Source of the DNA: Paenibacillus sp. FSL R5-0517
Lineage (GTDB): Bacteria > Bacillota > Bacilli > Paenibacillales > Paenibacillaceae
Length of the DNA: 64,000 nucleotides
Direction of reading: 5' to 3'
Assembly: GCF_037974355.1 (NCBI RefSeq)
Contig: NZ_CP150235.1
Coordinates: forward strand, 6,696,001-6,760,000
Shown here: one piece after another, positions 34,180 to 42,202 of the stretch
How the letters are laid out: every line of letters begins with the position of its first letter
Position numbering within the stretch: position 1 is the stretch's first letter
The notes under the pieces: generated by a model
The model's input: only the letters and a program-made list of their open reading frames with translations
What the model was told of the DNA's origin: nothing
The model's database searches: none
Made by a program: the position numbers and the translations under genes

Positions 34180-34405
34180 CATGTGTTATGACAATAGTGT
34201 TACGACATTGGATAGTGGTATATGGATAGAATCAATCATAAGTAAATGCACCGTACCAACTGTTTATACGAGCATGAACTTGTAACATTCTATCTCGGAT
34301 TAGGGCAAATTTTACACGGTTAAGTATATCTTCTTTTGCCGCGAGAGTTGTTATACTGAACGTAATATAGATGACAGCTGGAGTCCACGCGAGGAGGAAA
34401 ATTAT

Positions 34406-35743
34406 ATGACATTTACGTTCACTGGTTATTCAACAACCCAAGATAGTCCATGGAAAGAGTTATCTTTTGCGTCGACAAATGAAAGCGCTAACTTAAAACT
34501 CACGGGTGAGCAGCATCAGCTTGTGGAAGGATTCGGCGGATGTTTCAACGAGCTTGGTTATATGGCTCTGTCTCACTTGAGCGAGGAGCAGCGCCATGAG
34601 GTATTTCATTCCCTCTTCCATCCGGAGGGTGAGCACAAGTTTAACATCTGCCGCTTGCCCATCGGCGCAAGTGATTATGCGGAGCAGTGGTACAGCCACA
34701 ACGAGGTGGACGGCGACGTGGCCATGGAACATTTTTCGATCGAACGTGATTTCAAATATCTGATTCCCTACATCAAGGAAGCTCTGCGTTATAACCCGAA
34801 CCTGCAATTCTTCGCCTCCCCTTGGAGCCCGCCAACATGGATGAAGTCGCCGAAAGCCTATAACTACGGCACACTTCGTTGGGAGAAAGATATTCTGGAT
34901 GCTTACGCCCTGTATTTCGTAAAATTCGTACAGGCTTATCGTGATGCAGGCATTACCATTCATCAGGTGCATGTGCAGAACGAAGTCATTGCAGATCAGA
35001 AATTCCCTTCTTGCATGTGGACAGGCGAGCAGCTTCGTGAGTTTATCGCCGATTATCTGGGGCCGGCTTTTGACAAACACGGTCTGGATACGGAGATCTG
35101 GCTGGGCACGATCAACGCCCCTGATCCATGGGAAGAATTGATCAAGAAAAAAACAAACGACTTCGACGAGTACGCCGGACTTGTCCTGAGTGATCCAAAA
35201 GCCTATTCCTATATCAAAGGTGTTGGATATCAATGGGCTGGCAAAAATGCCATTCAACGTACCTCGGCAAGTTATCCGGAGCTACGTTATATGCAGACCG
35301 AGAACGAATGCGGCGATGGCAACAACTCATGGAACTACGCCAAATACGTATATAACCTCTACCAGCATTACTTCAGCAACGGCGTGAACGCGTACATCTA
35401 CTGGAACATGGTTCTGGAACCGAAAGGCCGCAGCACATGGGGCTGGGAGCAGAACTCCATGATGACCGTAGATCCGGACAATAAGGAGGTTACTCGAAAC
35501 CCGGAGTATTATGTGATGAAACACTTCGCTCATCATGTGGTCCCTGGTGCTCGAAGAGTCGGCCTGTCTGGGGCCTGGAGCGGTAAATCTGTGGCTTTCC
35601 GCAACCCGGATAACAGTCTCGTCATTGTCATCAACAATCCATTCCAGGATCGTCGCGACTTGTATCTGGCATATGAAGGACACACCCTTCGTCTGGAGTT
35701 GGAAGCTGATTCCTTCAACAGCATGGTTATTCAACCGAAGTAA
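34406..35743 (+). CDS. GH30 family glycoside hydrolase (intracellular)
   Basis: 445 residues with GAGGAGG 8 nt before the ATG. A (beta/alpha)8 barrel carries the family hallmarks EGFGGCFNELGY at the start, ASPWSPPTWMKS, the acid/base glutamate in HVQNEV (E193) and the nucleophile in MQTENECG (E299); a beta domain follows at the C-terminus. There is no signal peptide, so the substrate must enter the cell as an oligosaccharide. GH30 members include glucosylceramidases, beta-1,6-glucanases, beta-xylosidases and beta-fucosidases; the subgroup is not assignable. It lies convergent to a GH10 xylanase gene, which hints at plant cell-wall sugars. Confidence 0.9.
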   Translation: MTFTFTGYSTTQDSPWKELSFASTNESANLKLTGEQHQLVEGFGGCFNELGYMALSHLSEEQRHEVFHSLFHPEGEHKFNICRLPIGASDYAEQWYSHNEVDGDVAMEHFSIERDFKYLIPYIKEALRYNPNLQFFASPWSPPTWMKSPKAYNYGTLRWEKDILDAYALYFVKFVQAYRDAGITIHQVHVQNEVIADQKFPSCMWTGEQLREFIADYLGPAFDKHGLDTEIWLGTINAPDPWEELIKKKTNDFDEYAGLVLSDPKAYSYIKGVGYQWAGKNAIQRTSASYPELRYMQTENECGDGNNSWNYAKYVYNLYQHYFSNGVNAYIYWNMVLEPKGRSTWGWEQNSMMTVDPDNKEVTRNPEYYVMKHFAHHVVPGARRVGLSGAWSGKSVAFRNPDNSLVIVINNPFQDRRDLYLAYEGHTLRLELEADSFNSMVIQPK

Positions 35744-35770
35744 CAAACCTCAGTTGAAACAAAGCATACT

Positions 35771-35828
35771 CACACCAATAGCGCCATATTCCCATGCTTA
35801 ACATGTGGAACAGGCGCTATTTGGTGTT
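35771..35828. terminator. Hairpin between GH30 and GH10 genes
   Basis: Long stem CACCAATAGCGCC/GGCGCTATTTGGTG (one bulge) between convergent genes. T-tracts are poor on both sides, so bidirectional termination is likely but not certain. Confidence 0.55.
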
Positions 35829-35878
35829 ATATAATAACGAATTTCACAAGGGAAACTCAGACTCGTCAAAATGAACGC

Positions 35879-36841
35879 TTAAGGGTTGTTCGCCAGATAA
35901 TTTCTCAACCATTGCAGCGCTGGACGTTCTGTACCGTTGCTATTAACCAGATGCGAACCGTTCACCCATGTTTGGTTCTGGTTGTAGCCCCACAGTGTTA
36001 CGCCTTTAACAGCAGCATGCTTCCACAGTACAGGGAATTTCTGCTGATAGCGCTGCAACTGTGTATTATCATCGCCCGTCATATCCAGTTCGGATACATA
36101 GACCGGCAGACCTGTCGCAGCCAGCTTATTCAGTACTGTGTTCATCGTGCTCACAGAGACGTTGTCCATATTAAAGTAATGTGCTTGGATACCAATACCA
36201 TCAACCAAACCTCTGTTTTTCAGAAGGTTGATAATCTGGATATATTGGTCCGCTTTAGCCGGATCACCGATAATTCCGTATTCATTGATCAACAATTTGG
36301 CGTTCGGGAAGGCTTGTCTCGCCTGCTGGAATGACCAGATAACCCAATCCCAGCCAGTGGCTCCATCTCCACCAATCGCGTTGCGATAAGAAGGCTTGGC
36401 ATGAAGCGGCTCATTGACGACATCCACATATGCTGCCTTCGGATACCGCTGGCCTGCGGCGTTAATCCATTGTGTCACTTCAGCCTTCTGATCTGCGGCA
36501 GAGAGACTGTTAATCCAGTTTGGTTGCTGATTTCCCCATACGAGCGTATGGAATTTGAACGGAAAATTGTTGTTGACCGCATAGTTGTAAGCCATATCTG
36601 CCTGACCCCAGTTCATCACGTTGCGTGTACCTTCCACAGCATCCCACTTGGTGGAGTTCTCCGGAGTTACCTGGTTCCAATAAGGGCTAAAATTCGAAGG
36701 AACCTGGCTAGCGATAATATTGCCTAAAAATTTGCTACCTTTTGCCAAACCAGCGCTCACACTACCAACTGCAACCGAAGCAGCGAGAACGCCTACCAAT
36801 GCTAGTGAACCAACCGTCTTGAACCACTTGGACTTGAACAA
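35879..36841 (-). CDS. GH10 endo-1,4-beta-xylanase, secreted
   Basis: 320 residues; TTG start with GGAGG 7 nt upstream. A signal peptide ends near residue 30 (VSAG). The barrel contains the acid/base glutamate in VVNEPLH (E144) and the nucleophile in YVSELDMT (E251), with WDAVE and HTLVWGNQQPNW also conserved. Only the catalytic domain is present; no binding module. It should cleave xylan outside the cell to short xylo-oligomers. A cre site at 36875-36886 indicates glucose repression. Confidence 0.95.
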   Translation of the reverse strand: MFKSKWFKTVGSLALVGVLAASVAVGSVSAGLAKGSKFLGNIIASQVPSNFSPYWNQVTPENSTKWDAVEGTRNVMNWGQADMAYNYAVNNNFPFKFHTLVWGNQQPNWINSLSAADQKAEVTQWINAAGQRYPKAAYVDVVNEPLHAKPSYRNAIGGDGATGWDWVIWSFQQARQAFPNAKLLINEYGIIGDPAKADQYIQIINLLKNRGLVDGIGIQAHYFNMDNVSVSTMNTVLNKLAATGLPVYVSELDMTGDDNTQLQRYQQKFPVLWKHAAVKGVTLWGYNQNQTWVNGSHLVNSNGTERPALQWLRNYLANNP

Positions 36842-36874
36842 TGAAATTCCTCCTTAATCATTATTTAGAATTAT

Positions 36875-36886
36875 TAAGCGCTTACA
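36875..36886 (-). promoter_or_regulatory. cre site upstream of xylanase gene
   Basis: Minus strand TGTAAGCGCTTA matches the CcpA cre consensus at every core position, 34 nt before the xylanase start codon. Confidence 0.75.
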
Positions 36887-36997
36887 AAAACCATTTTACT
36901 GGATAATTTTGGTCTTTAACACCTGCAAATTATACTATTTTCAAAAATCGTAAATTAATAGTTAGCTATATTTATAGATTCCTCTCTTAAATCCAAC

Positions 36998-37009
36998 ATA
37001 ACGCTTACA
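36998..37009. promoter_or_regulatory. Second cre-like site in the divergent region
   Basis: ATAACGCTTACA (TGTAAGCGTTAT on the minus strand) lies between the xylanase and nucleotidase genes. It could serve either. Confidence 0.5.
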
Positions 37010-37093
37010 TTGGAGTTTACATTTACCACATGTTTATCTAGTATAAAATGACACATATCTTTACATACACTAGATAACAAGGGAGATTACAAC

Positions 37094-39388
37094 ATGCGCA
37101 AAATTTCAACAAAACGTTTCGCCGGATGGCCTTTATCGTTCCTTTTATGTGCCTCCATTTTGTTCGCCCCTTTTGCTTCTACTCCAGCTCAGGCTGCTGA
37201 GGCAGACAAGGAAACCAAGATCACGTTGCTGGGTACATCGGATATTCATGGCCGATTTATGCCATGGGACTATGCTCTGGACGGTCCAAACCCAACCGGC
37301 AGCATGACGCAGCTCTATACCATTGTGAAAAAAGTGCGCGCCGAGAATCCCAATACGATTCTGCTGGATGCAGGGGACATGATTCAGGATAACTCCGCTG
37401 AGTTATTCAATGATCAACCTCAATCTCCCATGATGGTTGCGATGAATGAAATGAAATATGACGCATGGGTTATGGGTAACCATGAGTTTAACTTTGGACT
37501 GGACGTACTGGAGAAGATCTCTTCCCAATTCAATGGACAGCCTCTCGTAGGTAACATTTTCAAAGAAAACGGCGACCGCTACATGCCTGCCTATACGATT
37601 ATTGAGAAAGACGGCATCAAAGTGGGTGTCATTGGAATGAACACACCGATGATTACCGAGTTCGAGAAGGGTACGGATCACCTGGACGGTATCATCGTCA
37701 AAGATCCTGTAGAAGAGACCAAGAAGGCCATTGCCGAGCTGAAAGGCAAAGTCGATGTCATGGTTGGACTTATGCATATGGGATTGGATAACGAGAACGG
37801 AAATCCGGGAACCGGAGTGACGGATATCGCCAACGCCAACCCGGAGCTGGCTGCCATTTTTGCCGGACATATGCATACTCTGATTGAATCCCAAACGGTT
37901 AACGGTGTATTGATCTCCGAACCGAATAAATATGGCTCACATATTTCGCGAATTGATCTGACATTTGCCAAAGACGGCGACAAAGTTGTGCTGAAAAGCA
38001 AAGAAGCTCAAGCACTCGCTGTAAAAGCAGCCGACGGAACATACGAAGTCTCCGATCCTGCGCTGGAAGAGACATTGCATCCGTTCCACGAGTTTGCTCG
38101 TGCCGATGCCAACATTGAAGTCGCTGAACTGAAAGGCACGAACCTGGTGCCTGCCGATGAGATTAAGGGGATCCCTGCTGTGCAGATCCAGGAAACACCT
38201 TTGTCTGACTTTTTCACCGAAGTGATGTTGCATTACAGTGATGCCGATGTGGTCGCGCACCAGATTGATAACGACAAGGCCAAGCTGGATGTAGGCCCGA
38301 TCAAGAAAAAGGATATTGCGTTCAACTACCAATATACCTTTGGTGAAGTAACCGTGTATGAAGTAACCGGACGGGATCTGATGGATTATATGGAGTGGTC
38401 TGCGGGATACTTCAACTCCACACGCCCGGGTGATGTGACTGTCAGCTTTGATCCGAAACGGCGTGCTTCCAAATACAGCACCGATGATTTCTTCGGCGGC
38501 GTAACGTATGAGATTGACCTGACCAAGCCATACGGCAGTCGGATTACGAATCTTAAGTACAGCAACGGTGTAGCCGTCAAAGAAGACGATACGTTGAAGC
38601 TGGGCATGAATGCCTACCGAATGGAAGCCCTGATTGCCAAAGGCGGCGCCATGGAAGGACGTAAGTTCAAGCAGCTCTGGTCCTCCAAGGATGCTTCTGC
38701 ATTTGGTGAGATCCAAGGTACGATTCGCAACCTGTCCATTGCTTATTTGAAAGATGTTATGAAAGGTGTCTACGAACCGAAGATTCAGCACAACTGGAAA
38801 ATCACCGGCGTAGACCTGACTGCACCAGAACGTGCAGATGTGGTGGAGTTAATTAACGATGGCATCATGTCTGTGCCAACAACGGAAGATGGCAAGTACA
38901 CCAACATTGCCTCCATTAACATTTTGGATGCGGTGACCCAAGAAGAGATTGATGCACTTTCTGCCAAAGGCAATGTGAGTGCAGCGCAATTCGCAGGTGT
39001 GAAAACCAAGGGAGCGTTCTATCAACAGCTGAACAAAGCTCGCAAGGCAGCAGGTGGCGATGGAGATACGACCACACCTACACCTGAGAAACCGACAACA
39101 CCAACCGTACCTAAACCAACACCGACTCCAGGCACGTCGAAACCTGGTAAACCTTCAACACCAAACACGGGTAAACCGGGTAGCATCACCAAAGGTAAAC
39201 AAGCCAAGGTTACAGCGGCTTACCTGAACGTACGTGCTGGCGCTTCATCCAAAGCCAAAGTTATTGCTGCCGTACCGAAAGGCACCCTGCTTGAGGTACT
39301 TAGTACAGACAAATATGGCTGGGTCAAAGTGAAAATCGATGGACGTGTAGCATTCGTATACGGGAAATATGTGAGCATTTTGAAATAG
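37094..39388 (+). CDS. Secreted 5'-nucleotidase/2',3'-cyclic phosphodiesterase with SH3 domain
   Basis: 764 residues; AAGGGAG 8 nt upstream. The signal peptide ends near AQAAE (about 35). The metallophosphatase domain (about 42-310) has GTSDIHGR, LDAGDMIQDN, MGNHEFNFG and AGHMHT; a 5'-nucleotidase C-terminal domain follows (about 345-600, ADVVAHQIDNDKAK, FGEVTVYEVTGRDLMDYMEW). Then come a short domain, a Pro/Thr linker (about 655-700) and a bacterial SH3 domain (about 705-764, YLNVRAGASSKAKVI). It should dephosphorylate extracellular nucleotides for phosphate or nucleoside recovery, with SH3b binding the wall. No sortase signal. Confidence 0.93.
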   Translation: MRKISTKRFAGWPLSFLLCASILFAPFASTPAQAAEADKETKITLLGTSDIHGRFMPWDYALDGPNPTGSMTQLYTIVKKVRAENPNTILLDAGDMIQDNSAELFNDQPQSPMMVAMNEMKYDAWVMGNHEFNFGLDVLEKISSQFNGQPLVGNIFKENGDRYMPAYTIIEKDGIKVGVIGMNTPMITEFEKGTDHLDGIIVKDPVEETKKAIAELKGKVDVMVGLMHMGLDNENGNPGTGVTDIANANPELAAIFAGHMHTLIESQTVNGVLISEPNKYGSHISRIDLTFAKDGDKVVLKSKEAQALAVKAADGTYEVSDPALEETLHPFHEFARADANIEVAELKGTNLVPADEIKGIPAVQIQETPLSDFFTEVMLHYSDADVVAHQIDNDKAKLDVGPIKKKDIAFNYQYTFGEVTVYEVTGRDLMDYMEWSAGYFNSTRPGDVTVSFDPKRRASKYSTDDFFGGVTYEIDLTKPYGSRITNLKYSNGVAVKEDDTLKLGMNAYRMEALIAKGGAMEGRKFKQLWSSKDASAFGEIQGTIRNLSIAYLKDVMKGVYEPKIQHNWKITGVDLTAPERADVVELINDGIMSVPTTEDGKYTNIASINILDAVTQEEIDALSAKGNVSAAQFAGVKTKGAFYQQLNKARKAAGGDGDTTTPTPEKPTTPTVPKPTPTPGTSKPGKPSTPNTGKPGSITKGKQAKVTAAYLNVRAGASSKAKVIAAVPKGTLLEVLSTDKYGWVKVKIDGRVAFVYGKYVSILK

Positions 39389-39412
39389 CAATCGTTACGC
39401 ACCACGCTTAAC

Positions 39413-39461
39413 GAAAAAAGGGCGATTCTCCCATGGAAATCATGGTCGAGATCGCCCTTTG
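39413..39461. terminator. Bidirectional terminator
   Basis: Stem AAAGGGCGAT/ATCGCCCTTT between convergent genes with six T residues on the minus side. Confidence 0.8.
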
Positions 39462-39523
39462 CTATGTTAACCAATGTTTATGCGTATTGCCTCTCCTCTA
39501 CTTCTCTGTGGGAATGAAGACAT

Positions 39524-40210
39524 TTAGCCTGAGGGCAAGTTCTTAATTTTATCCATGAAAGAGTCCAGCTGTATGCCATTTGTTTTTTCCGTAAAATCAC
39601 GTAATTCCTCCGACTCCCCCTCGTAGGCGGCAAGTACGTAGTCACCATCGACAATATAATACGTGCCGTAGCGGGTGAACGAATATCCATCCACCTGTTT
39701 CCCGGTCGTCCCCTTTTTGACTACAGCGATAATCTCCATACCTGGTTTAAGTTCAGGCTCCACACCTGCGAAGTCAGCGTTGTAAAATAAAAAAGTATCC
39801 TTCGGTACATCAGCTCCTGTTACTACTTCATGTACCTTCACTTCATAGGAAATGAATTTAGGTTGGTATGGTGTCATTCCATTAGCTTTATCCTTATCAG
39901 CCATCATTCTTTCAGGTGTGCCCGGTTCAGTACTCAGCTCCACACTAAAGCTCGGCAAAATTTTCATTACCTCTGCCACAACAACGCTATCCCCATATGT
40001 CATGACCTCTCTAAAGCTTACTTCTCTCATGGATATCGTCGCGGGGGTGTTCGTAGATAGTGGATATTCCTCACGTAGTTCCTTCATTCGCTCTTGGGAG
40101 AGCACGTTCTCCGCACGATCACTTGAATTGACAAACAGTGTTGTACATCCCATTAGACTAACCAGCAATGCAATACTTGTTAGCCAACATATCATTCGGA
40201 ATCGTGCCAT
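39524..40210 (-). CDS. Putative lipoprotein of unknown function
   Basis: 228 residues; AAGGGGTGG precedes the ATG. The lipobox is LVSLMGC (cysteine 22). The mature part begins with a charged helix and continues as a beta-rich domain of the kind seen in small Firmicute lipoproteins (FISYEVKVHEVVTGADVPKDTF, GVEPELKPGMEIIAVVKK, TYYIVDGDYVLAAYEG), suggesting an OB-like or sandwich fold. I do not recognise a named family. It follows the macrolide phosphotransferase gene by 43 nt on the same strand, so the two may be co-transcribed. Terminator at 39413-39461. Confidence 0.75.
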   Translation of the reverse strand: MARFRMICWLTSIALLVSLMGCTTLFVNSSDRAENVLSQERMKELREEYPLSTNTPATISMREVSFREVMTYGDSVVVAEVMKILPSFSVELSTEPGTPERMMADKDKANGMTPYQPKFISYEVKVHEVVTGADVPKDTFLFYNADFAGVEPELKPGMEIIAVVKKGTTGKQVDGYSFTRYGTYYIVDGDYVLAAYEGESEELRDFTEKTNGIQLDSFMDKIKNLPSG

Positions 40211-40253
40211 ACATCCACCCCTTACCTGATATGGTTGATATATACCTTCAAGC

Positions 40254-41192
40254 TCAGCCCCTCTTCACATCCCAGTTTGCGAGCATGCCTCTCGCCATCT
40301 CCATGTCCGACTCCTTGCCTGTAATTAGTGCAAACTTGGCAACAATCGCAGGATAGGCTGCCCATTGCTCTCGAATATGCTCCAGCATCCGGGGCCATGT
40401 TCTTCCTCCTGCCTTCTCATAACGTCTCAACAGGTCACGCAGTCCTTCCTCCTGAAAGAGTGCATAGTAAATGACGAAATCCTTACCCGGATCAGCAATC
40501 TCCGCTTCCGTCCAGTCAATGAGTCCAGTTACGCGTTGTTCCTTATCGACAATAATATGCGGCGGATGCAGATCACCATGGATGAACGCCGAGTGCTGCG
40601 GCCAATAGCTACTTACAGATAGCCATATCGTCCAACGTTCAACCAGTTCGGTTGGCACCGTAAAATTCTGCTTAACCTCTTCTATATTGGCTGCAAATTC
40701 CTTGCGAGCTTCCATAGGTTTTTTGATCCGTACTCCACCTTTCTTCGCCTCGTGTGGATCGATGTTATGCAGCGCGACGAGGTTCACAGCCAGGGAATCG
40801 AGAAACGTATCAGATAAACTTTCCTGGGGGAATTGCCAGACATAACCTCCCCCTGCAGGATCGACAACTGCAATCGGATCACCATCTAGTAAAGGATAAG
40901 CGATCAACTCTGGCGTACAGATCCGCCAATCGGGTACTTGTGCGGGTATACTGCCTCGGACTACATCCAGCACCCTGCGCTCATTCTCGGCTCGCTCCCA
41001 TACGTCTTCACGTCGCGGCTGGCGCAAAACCCATCTGCGGTCTTCTTCGTCCGTGGTGAATGCTACACGAAAATCCATACCCGACTCGTTAATCTCCAAG
41101 GACTCCTTATCCATAATTAGTCCGTTCTGTCCGGCTAAAGATAATAGTTCATTTTGAATTGCCAAATGTTCATTTGAGTTCGATTTTGTCAT
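40254..41192 (-). CDS. Macrolide 2'-phosphotransferase family protein (Mph-like)
   Basis: 312 residues from the ATG at 41192 with GGGGAG 8 nt upstream. The kinase-like fold shows RWVLRQPRR (nucleotide-binding lysine region), catalytic FIHGDLHPPHIIVD and metal-binding GLIDWTEAEIADPGKDF, in the form found in Mph(B)-type enzymes that phosphorylate the desosamine 2'-OH of macrolides. Chromosomal homologues are known in Bacillales; activity on particular drugs cannot be inferred. A leader peptide ORF (41253-41303) and an intrinsic terminator (41223-41248) lie directly upstream, a typical arrangement for antibiotic-inducible attenuation. Confidence 0.88.
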   Translation of the reverse strand: MTKSNSNEHLAIQNELLSLAGQNGLIMDKESLEINESGMDFRVAFTTDEEDRRWVLRQPRREDVWERAENERRVLDVVRGSIPAQVPDWRICTPELIAYPLLDGDPIAVVDPAGGGYVWQFPQESLSDTFLDSLAVNLVALHNIDPHEAKKGGVRIKKPMEARKEFAANIEEVKQNFTVPTELVERWTIWLSVSSYWPQHSAFIHGDLHPPHIIVDKEQRVTGLIDWTEAEIADPGKDFVIYYALFQEEGLRDLLRRYEKAGGRTWPRMLEHIREQWAAYPAIVAKFALITGKESDMEMARGMLANWDVKRG

Positions 41193-41222
41193 ATTAGGCA
41201 CTCCCCTTTTCCTGGATAAACT

Positions 41223-41248
41223 AAAAAACACAGACATGTTCGCCTGTG
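41223..41248 (-). terminator. Leader terminator (attenuator) before mph-like gene
   Basis: Stem CACAGGC/GTCTGTG (one G-T pair), 6-nt loop, then six T residues on the minus strand, ending 31 nt before the mph-like start codon. Being between a leader ORF and the gene, it is a candidate attenuator. Confidence 0.72.
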
Positions 41249-41252
41249 CAGT

Positions 41253-41303
41253 TCATTTTGGATATTGGCATACCCGAATGCTCACAAAAAAATAGTAGTA
41301 CAT
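41253..41303 (-). CDS. Leader peptide of mph-like gene, 16 codons
   Basis: ATG at 41303 with AAGGGG 7 nt upstream; it reads MYYYFFVSIRVCQYPK and stops 5 nt before the terminator stem. The aromatic and hydrophobic run with one arginine is like ribosome-stalling leaders of erm, mph and msr genes. CTGTG about 20 nt upstream of its start could pair with the CACAG of the terminator's first arm. The remaining region to 41611 includes a 7-bp inverted repeat (TCCCGAT 41370-41376 / ATCGGGA 41434-41440) and no clear gene. Confidence 0.65.
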   Translation of the reverse strand: MYYYFFVSIRVCQYPK

Positions 41304-41610
41304 CAAAGAACCCCTTCACAGAGTGATTCTTTCATGACTAGCGGCATACGTGTACAATGGCAAACCAATCCCGATGAGCTGCACACAGGCAGAAAACAGC
41401 AAGCGAAACAAACATCTCGCCAAACTATCTCAATCGGGAAAAATTTAGCACACGTATCCCTCCGTTCAATAAGTTACCCATATGCTAACATATTCCATAT
41501 CCCAGTTCCAGACCGAATGAAATATTTTTGGTTCTTTTTATTGATATACAGGAACTTGTGCGTCTCAGGTAACGTCCATAGTTTATAGGTCTAATCAGAA
41601 AGGATGAGAG

Positions 41611-41979
41611 GTGAACAACTCGATGTCCATTGTACGAAGGTTGTCCTTATTGCCAGTTATCTTACTTCTGCTAACGCTCGGATGCGCAGAGAAATCCGAG
41701 GAACAGGGGGAAGAGAAGCCACATGTGCGAGGAATGATTACGGATTTTGAGGAAGAAAGAGGTCAGGTACTCATCGAGAATAAAGAAGATGGAGGTGTTA
41801 AATCAGGACCGATTTGGATCTCGCTCAACACGGATGCTGAACTCATCATCGCAGGAGAGACTGTCACCGTCTCTTTGGATGAGACACTCGTTGGTCGAAG
41901 AGCAGACGTATGGATTGGTGGAATAATCGCTCAATCTTACCCTCCCCAAACCAAGGCTGTGAAAATGGTCATTCATTAA
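41611..41979 (+). CDS. Small lipoprotein, DUF3221-like
   Basis: 122 residues from GTG (AAAGGA upstream); an ATG at 41623 with AGAGGTGA 9 nt ahead is an equally good start. The signal ends in lipobox LTLGC (cysteine about 25). The mature domain is a small beta barrel: HVRGMITDFEEERGQVLIENK, ISLNTDAELI, VTVSLDETLVGRRADVWIGG, resembling DUF3221 (B. subtilis YobA-type) lipoproteins. Function unknown. Single gene, followed by a parS-like site. Confidence 0.75.
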   Translation: MNNSMSIVRRLSLLPVILLLLTLGCAEKSEEQGEEKPHVRGMITDFEEERGQVLIENKEDGGVKSGPIWISLNTDAELIIAGETVTVSLDETLVGRRADVWIGGIIAQSYPPQTKAVKMVIH

Positions 41980-42006
41980 CACACAGCAATATTCACCGAT
42001 ACAATT

Positions 42007-42022
42007 CGTTTCACGTGGAACG
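42007..42022. promoter_or_regulatory. parS-like site (ParB/Spo0J binding)
   Basis: The minus strand reads CGTTCCACGTGAAACG: the inner 14 bases GTTCCACGTGAAAC equal the B. subtilis parS core, and only the two end bases differ. It is intergenic. parS sites mark the origin-proximal region, so this may indicate the window's place on the chromosome. Confidence 0.65.
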
Positions 42023-42202
42023 TTATGATACACCTACGAACAGCAACGTGCGGTTGCTCCTGATATCGGATTGGATGAAAACAATTTAATCACTTGAGGT
42101 ATTTACTCCGTTAGCCTGCCTGCATATAGAGTATAATGAAAAGGTATACGATAAATGTACGGTGCAATAATTGTACAAAAACTAACGCAAAAGAGGTAAA
42201 CG

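Noticed and set aside
34493..35257. 254-codon minus-strand frame opposite the GH30 gene
   Set aside because: The plus frame shows full GH30 motifs and a strong site; the opposite frame has no recognisable protein features.
37937..38791. 284-codon minus-strand frame opposite the nucleotidase gene
   Set aside because: Antisense shadow of a clearly coding frame.
41265..41588. 107-codon plus-strand frame upstream of the small lipoprotein gene
   Set aside because: No ribosome binding site; it runs antisense to the mph leader peptide and attenuator region.
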